A stretch of 6,881 nt of DNA from Actinomycetes bacterium (GCA_021798075.1 JAJZYO010000105.1:1-6881), one strand, 5' to 3'; counted from the stretch's first letter, positions 1 to 5,801 are shown. Numbers and translations are program-made. Notes: a model not told the origin generated them from the letters alone.

Positions 1-111
1 ACTATGCGTCCCCAGAAGGCGGCCCATGGCACCCGGAAACAAGAAGTGCACCCAGAATGCGACTACCCAGCCTCTGCCGGCGCCGTTTGGCGGGCGCGAG
101 CGCGGTTCGGC

Positions 112-134
112 CCGGCGCCCGGCGCCCGCGCCGG
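112..134. other. GC-rich hairpin downstream of arc
   Basis: CCGGCGC at 112-118 is the exact reverse complement of GCGCCGG at 128-134, with a 9-base loop. It lies about 80-100 bases past the arc stop. No T-tract follows in the direction of arc transcription, so it is not a classical intrinsic terminator. It could be a pause or mRNA-protecting stem, or simply chance in GC-rich DNA. I see no convincing gene in 1-213. Confidence 0.25.
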
Positions 135-166
135 CCCACCCAGGGCTGGCGCCCAGAGGGCTCAGG

Positions 167-233
167 GGTACTGGCCGGTGGGTGCCTACAGGTACTGGCC
201 TACAGGTACTGGCCTACAGGTACTGGCCGGTGG
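167..233. repeat. Tandem repeat at the 3' end of arc
   Basis: The 14-mer CTACAGGTACTGGC occurs three times in perfect tandem at 186-199, 200-213 and 214-227. Its core, GGTACTGGCC, occurs a fourth time at 167-176. The longer GGTACTGGCCGGTGG is found at both 167-181 and 219-233. Read on the minus strand, the unit at 227-214 carries the last arc codons (Gln-Tyr-Leu-stop), and the others repeat the same DNA just after the stop. Because 14 is not a multiple of 3 and the first unit already ends in the stop codon, changes in copy number would not alter the ARC protein. Confidence 0.9.
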
Positions 234-1968
234 CGACCCGCTCTATGGAGCGGCCGCCTCGGGTCTCGTCTCCCTGGGAGGTCACCGTGCGGATGTAGAC
301 GATACGCTCGCCCTTCTTTCCCGAGATCTTCGCCCAGTCGTCGGGGTTGGTGGTGTTGGGGAGGTCCTCGTGCTCGCGGAACTCTTGGCGGATCGAGTCG
401 ATCATGTCCTGGGTGCGGATCCCTCGGCCCTGGCCGGCGATCTGGCGCTTGATGGCCAGCTTCTTCGCCCGCCGGACGATGTTCTCGATCATGGCGCCGG
501 AAGCAAAGTCCTTGTAGTACATGGTCTCTTTGTCACCGTTTTGGTAGGTGACCTCCAAGAACTTGTTGAGCTCGTCGTCGCGGTACATCTCCTCGACGGT
601 CCGCTCGATCATGAGCCGCACCGCCTTGTCCCGGTCACCGCCCCCGAGCCGCTCCACCTCCTCTTCGTCGAGGGGCAGCGCCGACGTCAGGTAGCGCGAG
701 AAGATCTGGGCGGCGGCGCTCTCGTCGGGGCGCTCGATCTTTATCTTCACGTCGAGGCGCCCGGGGCGCAGGATCGCCGGGTCGATCAGGTCCTCGCGGT
801 TGGACGCGCCGATCACGATCACGTTTTTCAGCGCCTCGACGCCGTCGATCTCGGCGAGCAGCTGGGGCACGATCGTCGACTCCACGTCCGAGGAGATGCC
901 GCTCCCCCGGGTGCGGAAGAGCGAGTCCATCTCGTCGAAGAACACGATCACAGGCACGCCCTCCTCGCTCTTCTCCCGTGCCCGCTGGAAGACGAGGCGG
1001 ATCTGGCGCTCGGTCTCCCCCACGTACTTGTTGAGCAGCTCAGGGCCCTTGATGTTCAAGAAGTAGCTCCTCGCTAGGCCGTCCCCGCTGCGCTCCGCCA
1101 CCTTTTTGGCGAGCGAGTTGGCCACCGCCTTGGCTATGAGCGTCTTGCCGCACCCGGGCGGCCCGTAGAGCAGGACCCCCTTGGGAGCCGGCAGCTTGTG
1201 CTCGGCGAACAGCTCCCGGTAGAGGAACGGCAGCTCGACGGCGTCGGTGATCTGTTCGATCTGGGGGTCGAGCCCGCCGACATCGTCGTAGGAGATGTCG
1301 GGCACCTCCTCCAGCACTAGGTCTTCGACCTCGGGGCGGGGGAGCTTCTCCAGCAACAGGCCCGAACGGACGTCCATCAGCAACGAGTCGCCCGAGCGCA
1401 GCTTCTCGTCCAAGAGGGAGTCGGCGAGCTCGACGACGCGCTCCTCGTCGGCACGCGCCACCACGATCGCCCGCCGCTCGTCTTCGAGCACCTCTTTCAG
1501 CGTCACGACCTCGCCCTGGAGGTCGCTGCCGCGCGCCAAGACCACGTTGAGCGATTCGTTGAGCACGACCTCCTGGCCCCGCCGGAGCTCGGCCGACTCG
1601 ATGCCGGGGTGGAGTGAGACGCGCATTTTGCGGCCACCCGAATAGACGTCGGCGGTGCCGTCCTCGTTGAGGGCGAGGAAGGTCCCGTACGCCGAGGGGG
1701 GCTGGGTGAGCTTGTCCACTTCCTCGCGCAGAGAGGCGATGTGCTCGCGCGCTTCGCGCAAGGTGTAAGTGAGGCGTTCGTTCTGAGATAGGGCCTGCTG
1801 AAGCTGGCCCTTGGTCTCGAGCAGCCGCTCTTCTAGGGTACGGACCCTCTTTGGGGCGTCGGCCAGGCGCCGGCGGAGCGCGGCCACCTCTTCCTCGAGC
1901 GCTGCCACCTGCTCCACTGCCGAACGCGCTTCAGCACGTAGCCCGGCGAGTTCGTCTGGTTCGGCCAA
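214..1968 (-). CDS. arc: Proteasome-associated AAA+ ATPase ARC (Mpa)
   Basis: ARC/Mpa is the hexameric cytoplasmic unfoldase that recognises Pup on tagged proteins and threads them into the 20S proteasome. The protein has about 584 residues, close to the family's usual length (about 600). It shows, in order: a charged coiled coil (about 5-90, the Pup-binding part), tandem OB-type beta domains (about 95-220), and an AAA+ module. The module has Walker A GPPGCGKT (269-276), a KYVG pore loop, Walker B VIVFFDE (340-346), sensor ASN (388-390) and arginine finger RPGR (401-404). The C-terminus GQYL is the proteasome-docking motif with a penultimate Tyr. I chose TTG 1968 as the start because AGGAGG (1982-1977) lies 8 bases upstream. 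GTG at 1977, three codons longer, overlaps that site and is less likely. The gene is divergent from the ferredoxin gene. Dop and Pup genes are expected to the left, outside the window. Identity is near certain; the start is probable. Confidence 0.96.
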   Translation of the reverse strand: MAEPDELAGLRAEARSAVEQVAALEEEVAALRRRLADAPKRVRTLEERLLETKGQLQQALSQNERLTYTLREAREHIASLREEVDKLTQPPSAYGTFLALNEDGTADVYSGGRKMRVSLHPGIESAELRRGQEVVLNESLNVVLARGSDLQGEVVTLKEVLEDERRAIVVARADEERVVELADSLLDEKLRSGDSLLMDVRSGLLLEKLPRPEVEDLVLEEVPDISYDDVGGLDPQIEQITDAVELPFLYRELFAEHKLPAPKGVLLYGPPGCGKTLIAKAVANSLAKKVAERSGDGLARSYFLNIKGPELLNKYVGETERQIRLVFQRAREKSEEGVPVIVFFDEMDSLFRTRGSGISSDVESTIVPQLLAEIDGVEALKNVIVIGASNREDLIDPAILRPGRLDVKIKIERPDESAAAQIFSRYLTSALPLDEEEVERLGGGDRDKAVRLMIERTVEEMYRDDELNKFLEVTYQNGDKETMYYKDFASGAMIENIVRRAKKLAIKRQIAGQGRGIRTQDMIDSIRQEFREHEDLPNTTNPDDWAKISGKKGERIVYIRTVTSQGDETRGGRSIERVATGQYL

Positions 1969-1976
1969 GCGGACCA

Positions 1977-1982
1977 CCTCCT
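1977..1982 (-). promoter_or_regulatory. Ribosome binding site deciding the arc start
   Basis: On the minus strand AGGAGG occupies 1982-1977, followed by 8 bases and then TTG at 1968-1966. The in-frame GTG at 1977-1975 begins with the last base of this site and could not be served by it. This favours the TTG start. Confidence 0.65.
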
Positions 1983-2050
1983 AATCATCCATTCGTCCCG
2001 AAGGCCGCCCGGGTGAAGCGCCAAACTCGACCCGACGATACTGCGTGCCG

Positions 2051-2091
2051 GTGTCAACTTGGCGGATAGGCGCGCTGCCTATCGTTGACAC
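2051..2091. promoter_or_regulatory. Nested inverted repeat between arc and ferredoxin gene
   Basis: GTGTCAAC (2051-2058) pairs exactly with GTTGACAC (2084-2091). Inside this, GATAGGC (2065-2071) pairs exactly with GCCTATC (2077-2083) around a 5-base centre. The two right arms are contiguous, while the left arms are separated by 6 bases. The outer right arm contains TTGACA, a consensus -35 for the ferredoxin gene. The outer left arm presents the same hexamer towards arc, but no -10 at proper spacing is seen on that side. The likely role is an operator for a dimeric regulator acting on one or both genes. No known regulator box is recognised. Confidence 0.55.
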
Positions 2092-2114
2092 TTAGGTCAG
2101 CCCGCCGGTAACTT
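2085..2114 (+). promoter_or_regulatory. Putative promoter of the ferredoxin gene
   Basis: TTGACA (2085-2090) is a perfect -35 match. TAACTT (2109-2114) fits the loose actinobacterial -10 pattern TANNNT with an 18-base spacer. Transcription would start near 2121, leaving a leader of about 40 bases before the ATG. The -35 sits in the right arm of the nested dyad and the -10 overlaps a second dyad, so repressor control is plausible. Confidence 0.45.
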
Positions 2115-2136
2115 GGAGGATACCGGACGCGCGTCC
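2105..2136. promoter_or_regulatory. Second dyad and palindrome at the ferredoxin transcription start
   Basis: CCGGTA (2105-2110) and TACCGG (2121-2126) are exact inverted repeats around 10 bases. They abut and overlap a perfect 12-base palindrome, GGACGCGCGTCC (2125-2136). They cover the predicted -10 and start site, so they could be operators or a leader hairpin. AACTTGGAGGATA at 2110-2122 also repeats AACTTGGCGGATA at 2056-2068 with 12 of 13 bases matching. Confidence 0.4.
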
Positions 2137-2164
2137 CTACACGAGGAAGGTGCCACAAAACAGT

Positions 2165-2398
2165 ATGAAGGTCTGGATCGACCAGGATCTTTGCACCGGT
2201 GACGGGCTGTGCGAGGAGATCGCACCCGCAGTGTTCACCTTGCTCGACGACGGCCTCTCCTACGTGAAGGAGGGGGACAAAATCTTCAGCGACCCTGGTG
2301 GGCACGCTGGCTTGGCGCTCGTACCCGAAGAGATGGAGGACGCCACCCGGGAGGCTGCCGAGGAGTGCCCCGGGGAGTGCATCTTCATCGAGGAGTGA
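2165..2398 (+). CDS. Small ferredoxin, Cys-x2-Asp-x2-Cys cluster type
   Basis: This is a 77-residue acidic electron-carrier protein. The cluster ligands are Cys10 and Cys16 in CTGDGLC and Cys68 in the ECPGEC region. Asp13 sits where a fourth Cys would be in a regular [4Fe-4S] ferredoxin, so the protein should carry a [3Fe-4S] cluster or an Asp-ligated [4Fe-4S] cluster as in Pyrococcus ferredoxin. Cys72 is an extra nearby Cys. The opening (VWIDQDLCTGDGLC) closely matches, from memory, ferredoxins beside arc in Streptomyces and other actinobacteria. I chose ATG 2165 because the conserved domain begins there. The purine-rich GAGGAAGG at 2143-2150 is about 14 bases upstream, rather far. A GTG at 2150 would add five residues but overlaps that site. 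Its redox partner is unknown; the family often serves P450s, but none is visible here. Confidence 0.9.
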   Translation: MKVWIDQDLCTGDGLCEEIAPAVFTLLDDGLSYVKEGDKIFSDPGGHAGLALVPEEMEDATREAAEECPGECIFIEE

Positions 2399-2405
2399 CG
2401 CCGCT

Positions 2406-2432
2406 GGGCTAGCCCGCGAGTCGTCGCTAGCC
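2406..2432. terminator. Possible bidirectional stem between convergent genes
   Basis: The gap between the ferredoxin stop (2398) and the marP stop (2457) contains the palindrome GGGCTAGCCC (2406-2415). GGCTAGC (2407-2413) can also pair with GCTAGCC (2426-2432) around a 12-base loop. There is no T-tract, so a terminator role is inferred only from its position between two converging genes. Confidence 0.3.
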
Positions 2433-2456
2433 TGCTGGCACGGGACTGGCCCCGGA

Positions 2457-3647
2457 TCAGCCTTGTACGCATGCTTCGGTCGAGACCACGCTCGAGTGGG
2501 CCGAGCCGAGGAGCGGGGCCAGTTCGGCGGGTGCATCGAGAGCGTACGAGGTAGTCGGCCTGTCGGGCGCGATCGCGAAAGCTATCCCGACCACCTGGCC
2601 CTGTTGGTCGACCAGGGGGGCACCCGAGTCGCCGTAGGTGAGACGGGCTGCGAGGACGAGCACGCGACGCGTGGTCCTGTGGGTGCCGTAGAGGTCCTCA
2701 CCCACCGCCGTCACCTGGTTAGCGATGGTCGCCGGCTGGACCGCAAGGGCGTCCTGCCCGTTTGGGTGGCCGAGCACTGCGCCCTTTTCGCCGGCGGAAG
2801 GGGCCGCCAGCCCGAGCGGCGTCTCGCCCAGCCCCGGCACCTTGAGCAGGGCGAGGTCGACGTCAGGGTTGTAGAGCACGACCGATGCCGGCAACCGGGC
2901 CCCGTCGGGGAGCAGGACATAGGTGGCGCCGGCTGGTTCCCCGGCGACAACGTGGGCGTTGGTCACGACGAGGTCGTTGCCCGCCGTCCAACCGCTCCCC
3001 TCCTGGATACGGCCGCAGGCTTGGCCCTCCACCTTCACCGTGGAAGCCTCCGCTGCGCTCAGCACGCCGGCGGGCAGCGGGTCGGTCGCCGGCGGCCGGC
3101 CTGCGTCCTGGCTCGGCCCGAAGGTCGTGAACACTTGCGGGAAGCCGTCTTCGCCCACCAAGCGCCGGAGCGCTTGGAGGGTGTTGGGAGGGTCGAGGCC
3201 GACGCGGCGGCTCTCGTTGCTCACCCAGCGGGCGATGGCCGAGCCCGTCGTCAGCTGGGAGACCGAACCTGGCACGGCTGCGAGCGAGGGGGCGAGCAGC
3301 CAGACCAGCGCCAGGATCCCGACGACGCCAAGCAGCGCGCCGACCAGCCTGTCGAAGGCCCGCACCCCCCCGAAGGGCAGCACAGAGTGGAGCCTCGAAC
3401 CCACCATGAGCCCGATGCCCTGGCCTATGAAGGCGAGCACGAGGAGGACGGCTATGGCGAGGGCGACCCGGGCGACTGACCCGGAGACGTCGAAGAAGCT
3501 CACGATCCTCGGCAGGTAGCGGACGGCGAAATAGATGCCGGCACCGAGGCCCAGCCAGGAGAACACCCGGGCGAGGAACCCCATCCGCCACCCGCCCAGG
3601 GCCGCCAGGGCCGCGGCTACCAGGATGCCGATGTCGAAGTCGTTCAT
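2457..3647 (-). CDS. marP: MarP-type membrane serine protease (CvpA + trypsin-like)
   Basis: MarP of Mycobacterium tuberculosis is a membrane-anchored periplasmic protease needed for resistance to acid and oxidative stress. This protein has 396 residues, essentially MarP's length. About residues 5-125 form a CvpA-like unit with four hydrophobic segments (roughly 5-25, 28-47, 60-82, 102-125). A linker of about 80 residues leads to a chymotrypsin-fold domain with His232 (TNAHVV), Asp264 (DVDLALL) and Ser341 (GDSGAP), an intact catalytic triad. Cys211 and the near-terminal Cys393 match the positions of the redox-controlled disulfide in mycobacterial MarP, so the same bond is likely. The ATG overlaps the trmI stop as ATGA. 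No clear Shine-Dalgarno is seen, so it probably depends on coupled translation. It is the last gene of the operon. The substrate here is unknown; peptidoglycan hydrolase RipA is the known mycobacterial one. Confidence 0.92.
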   Translation of the reverse strand: MNDFDIGILVAAALAALGGWRMGFLARVFSWLGLGAGIYFAVRYLPRIVSFFDVSGSVARVALAIAVLLVLAFIGQGIGLMVGSRLHSVLPFGGVRAFDRLVGALLGVVGILALVWLLAPSLAAVPGSVSQLTTGSAIARWVSNESRRVGLDPPNTLQALRRLVGEDGFPQVFTTFGPSQDAGRPPATDPLPAGVLSAAEASTVKVEGQACGRIQEGSGWTAGNDLVVTNAHVVAGEPAGATYVLLPDGARLPASVVLYNPDVDLALLKVPGLGETPLGLAAPSAGEKGAVLGHPNGQDALAVQPATIANQVTAVGEDLYGTHRTTRRVLVLAARLTYGDSGAPLVDQQGQVVGIAFAIAPDRPTTSYALDAPAELAPLLGSAHSSVVSTEACVQG

Positions 3648-4540
3648 CTTGAGGTTGGCGACCGGCCGTCCTCGGTCATGTGGCTCGCTCCTCGTCCCCC
3701 CGACCTGGCGGCCGTCAGGAACCCGGTATGGGCCACCATCCGGTGCTCCGGCCGCACGGACTGGCCCTCGACGTGCCAGGGGCGCTGGAGCACCTCGATG
3801 GTCTCCGCCAGCGCGAAACCCGCCTTGGGGAGGGCCTCGCGCAGGGCCATCACCTGAGGGACGGTAGGCAGGTACGAGACGAGGATGCCGCCAGGGCGCA
3901 GGGCGGCGGATGCGTGCTGGACCGCACGCCAGGGCTCGGGGAGGTCGAGCAGCACCCTGTCGAGGTCCTCCTCCCCGATCCCCTGGTACACGTCCCGCAC
4001 CTCGACGTGGTAGCGGCCGAGCACGCCCTCGCCGAGGAAGCCGGTCACGTTGGAGATGGCGCGGGCGGCGAAGTCCTCCCGGAGTTCGTAGCCGGTAACG
4101 TCGGCGCCTGCACGAAGCAGGGCCATGGACAGCGCCCCCGAGCCGAGCCCCGCCTCGAGGACCCTGGCGCCGGGGAAAATGTCGGCCATGATGAGCAAAG
4201 GGCCCAGGTCCTTCGGGTAGATGACCTGTGCCCCCCTCGGCATCTCCAAGACCAACTCGGCGAGCGTCGGGCGCACGGCCAGGTAGCGGGCGCCGTGGCT
4301 CGAGCGCACCGTGCTCGCTTCCTCCAAGCCGAGCAGGCCGTCGTGGTCGACCACGCCGGCGTGGGTATGGAACTGCCCTCCTGGTCGCAGCGTGAGCAGG
4401 TGCCGGCGGCCCTTGGAGTCGACGAGCAACACCTTTTCGCCGGCGACGAACGGCCGGGCAGCCCCCCGGCCACGGGAGCCGCTGCCCGCCTCCTGGCCGG
4501 TCGCGTCCAGGGCTGCGCCGGCCGAGGGCACGGCGCTCAC
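3644..4540 (-). CDS. trmI: tRNA (adenine-58-N1)-methyltransferase TrmI
   Basis: TrmI uses S-adenosylmethionine to make m1A58 in the tRNA T loop and works as a homotetramer in the cytoplasm. The 298-residue protein matches M. tuberculosis TrmI (Rv2118c) along its length. It has an N-terminal beta domain (about 30-95) with QFHTHAG, the conserved PRGAQVIYPKD (101-111), the SAM-binding loop VLEAGLGSGALS (127-138), acidic Glu152, the LLDLPEPW motif (197-204) and the C-terminal RPEHRMVAHTGFL (263-275). The start is GTG 4540: GGGAGG lies 7 bases upstream and the GTG overlaps the ttuA stop as GTGA. A longer frame to an upstream start at 4657 is open but overlaps ttuA by about 120 bases, so I reject it. 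The first 28 residues are Gly/Ala/Ser-rich and probably disordered. In mycobacteria trmI also lies near the arc/mpa cluster. Confidence 0.95.
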   Translation of the reverse strand: MSAVPSAGAALDATGQEAGSGSRGRGAARPFVAGEKVLLVDSKGRRHLLTLRPGGQFHTHAGVVDHDGLLGLEEASTVRSSHGARYLAVRPTLAELVLEMPRGAQVIYPKDLGPLLIMADIFPGARVLEAGLGSGALSMALLRAGADVTGYELREDFAARAISNVTGFLGEGVLGRYHVEVRDVYQGIGEEDLDRVLLDLPEPWRAVQHASAALRPGGILVSYLPTVPQVMALREALPKAGFALAETIEVLQRPWHVEGQSVRPEHRMVAHTGFLTAARSGGRGASHMTEDGRSPTSR

Positions 4541-5529
4541 GCCCCGGCCTCCCGAGCTGACGCCGGCAGAGCTGACGCCGGCAGAGCCGCCGCCACCGGC
4601 GATGACACCGGTATGCGCCGGCCAGGATCTCCCCCGGCCCGGCGTACCAGCCTGCAAAAGGCGCAGACCTCACCGACGGTGGGTGCGCCGCAACTCGGGC
4701 AGGGGTGGAGGCCGTCGCGCTCCTCGCCGGCCACCTCCGCCCCGAGCATGCCGCCGTGCTCCAAGAAGCCGTGGTAAAAGGCGGCTTTGGTGCCCGGGGA
4801 GCGCTCTTCGATGGTGTTGAGGGCGTCCTTGTAGCCGAGGTGCTTGTTGCCGGCCGACATGGGGCACTCTTCGACTTGGTAGTCGATCCCCCTCAGCACG
4901 CAGTACGCCGCCGTCTCGCGCTCGGCCAGGCGCACGAGGGGCTTCACCTTCCGGGGGAAGCCGTCCCCGCCCGGCAGCACCGGGCGTTGGCGCGCCAGGT
5001 AGGCCACGTCCCAGCGGAGCAGGTTGCCGAAGAGGACCGCCGCCTCGTCATCTAGGTTGTGGCCCGTTACGACCACGTCGTAGCCGCCCTCCAGGGCGGC
5101 GCGGTCGAAGATGTGGCGCTTGGACAGCCCGCAGGCCGAACAGGGCACCCTGTGGTCGGCGGCGGCCCCGCTCCGGACGTCGTAACCGTAGTCGCGCGGG
5201 AGGTCCACCTCGACGAGGCGTGCTCCCCGCCGCTCGGCGAACGCTCGGGCGTACTCCCCCGACGGCTCGCTGTACCCGGCGATCCCGAGACCGATGTACA
5301 GCCCGTCGGCCTGGTAACCGAGGTCGAGCAGGAGGTCCCACAAGGCGAGGGAGTCCTTGCCCCCCGAGACCGCCACCAGGGCGCGCTCGCCCGGTGCGAT
5401 CATCTTGTGCTCCTCGATGGCGCGGGTCACCTGGTTGCGGCAGTAGGTGATGAAACAGTCCGGACAAAAGGCCGCATTGTGCCGCCGCAGCTCGACCACC
5501 GCCCGGGCGCGGCAGCTACGGCACTTCAC
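4537..5529 (-). CDS. ttuA: tRNA 2-thiouridine(54) sulfurtransferase TtuA
   Basis: TtuA activates U54/T54 of tRNA with ATP and inserts sulfur delivered by the carrier TtuB, giving 2-thioribothymidine, a heat-stabilising T-loop modification. The 330-residue protein aligns closely with Thermus TtuA. It has an N-terminal zinc site (Cys3, Cys6, Cys22, Cys25), a PP-loop SGGKDS (55-60) and three cysteines Cys130, Cys133 (CSACGLSKR) and Cys222 (EECP) at the positions of the [4Fe-4S] ligands in the Thermus enzyme. TGHNLDDEA (155-163) and a second zinc site (Cys277, Cys280, Cys289, Cys292) follow. After about residue 297 a low-complexity tail carries a duplicated SALPA unit. The GTG start overlaps the ttuB stop as GTGA, with AGGG 9 bases upstream inside ttuB. 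The stop overlaps trmI. All functional residues are present. The Fe-S cluster makes the enzyme oxygen-sensitive in the known case. Confidence 0.95.
   Translation of the reverse strand: MKCRSCRARAVVELRRHNAAFCPDCFITYCRNQVTRAIEEHKMIAPGERALVAVSGGKDSLALWDLLLDLGYQADGLYIGLGIAGYSEPSGEYARAFAERRGARLVEVDLPRDYGYDVRSGAAADHRVPCSACGLSKRHIFDRAALEGGYDVVVTGHNLDDEAAVLFGNLLRWDVAYLARQRPVLPGGDGFPRKVKPLVRLAERETAAYCVLRGIDYQVEECPMSAGNKHLGYKDALNTIEERSPGTKAAFYHGFLEHGGMLGAEVAGEERDGLHPCPSCGAPTVGEVCAFCRLVRRAGGDPGRRIPVSSPVAAALPASALPASAREAGA
4548..4553 (-). promoter_or_regulatory. Ribosome binding site deciding the trmI start
   Basis: On the minus strand GGGAGG occupies 4553-4548, 7 bases before GTG 4540. It lies inside the last ttuA codons and fixes the trmI start at the GTGA overlap. 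Confidence 0.75.
4554..4583. repeat. 15-base tandem duplication in the ttuA tail
   Basis: GAGCTGACGCCGGCA is present twice back to back (4554-4568 and 4569-4583). It is in frame in ttuA and produces the repeated SALPA residues near its C-terminus. It lies just upstream of the trmI ribosome binding site. Confidence 0.9.
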
Positions 5530-5801
5530 TCGGCGCCACCCTGGCCCGCGGGGACCGCACAGTCCCGAGGAGCTCCGGTGCCTTCGGCGGGCCCGAGCGC
5601 CCCGCCCGACACGACGGGGCGGATCTCGACTTCGGAGCCCTCTGCGATCATGATGTCGCCCGTGACGAGCGTGCCGTCGACTATGACGAGGACGGCCTCC
5701 CGCCGGAGCGCGAGCTGGCGCAGGAGCGCCTGCACGCCGACGGGGCCGGCGACCTCGACTTCTCGCCTAGGGTTGCGGAGCAGGACTTTCACTTCGCCCA
5801 T
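5526..5801 (-). CDS. ttuB: TtuB-like ThiS/MoaD sulfur carrier with C-terminal tail
   Basis: This is a ubiquitin-fold sulfur carrier of 91 residues. In Thermus, TtuB is adenylated at its C-terminal Gly-Gly by TtuC, becomes a thiocarboxylate, and donates sulfur to TtuA. The beta-grasp part here (1-67, beginning MGEVKVLLRNPRREVEV) ends in VVSGG, the expected end of the family. Unusually, the frame continues for 24 more residues (68-91, Gly/Ala/Pro-rich, one Cys at 81) before a stop that overlaps ttuA. If functional, the tail would have to be removed to expose Gly67, as JAMM-type proteases do for QbsE in Pseudomonas. ATG 5801 is chosen because it matches the family start. It lacks an evident Shine-Dalgarno and lies 35 bases inside the preceding gene. 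Direct adjacency to ttuA supports the TtuB role over MoaD or ThiS. The activating enzyme is not in the window. Confidence 0.85.
   Translation of the reverse strand: MGEVKVLLRNPRREVEVAGPVGVQALLRQLALRREAVLVIVDGTLVTGDIMIAEGSEVEIRPVVSGGALGPAEGTGAPRDCAVPAGQGGAE

Noticed and set aside
1..213. Possible start of dop or a small hydrophobic protein leaving the left edge on the minus strand
   Set aside because: A frame with ATG at about 34 reads MGRLLGTHS to the edge, but it lacks a ribosome site and does not show the Dop start motif. There is too little sequence to call.
4..1077. Long plus-strand open frame of 357 codons
   Set aside because: It lies antisense to arc, has no recognisable domain, and owes its length to GC-rich third-codon positions of the true gene.
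2035..2057. Promoter for arc from TTGACA (minus, 2057-2052) with TATCGT (2040-2035)
   Set aside because: The spacer is only 11 bases, too short for a normal sigma-70-type promoter; no other -10 fits.
2054..2536. Minus-strand frame of 160 codons across the ferredoxin gene
   Set aside because: It is antisense to a clearly coding ferredoxin and crosses the regulatory region; no family features are seen.
2298..3479. Plus-strand open frame of 393 codons
   Set aside because: It starts inside the ferredoxin gene and runs antisense to marP, whose full-length domains and catalytic residues show the minus strand is coding.
4541..4657. Longer trmI start at 4657
   Set aside because: It would overlap ttuA by about 120 bases and adds only Gly/Ser-rich residues; GTG 4540 has an ideal ribosome site.
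2457..4673. Extended 738-codon minus frame that includes marP
   Set aside because: Residues before the marP ATG at 3647 are Arg/Gly/Pro-rich shadow of trmI; the ATGA junction and CvpA start fix the real start.
3680..4777. Plus-strand open frame of 365 codons
   Set aside because: It is antisense to trmI and the ttuA end; the composition is that of a shadow frame.
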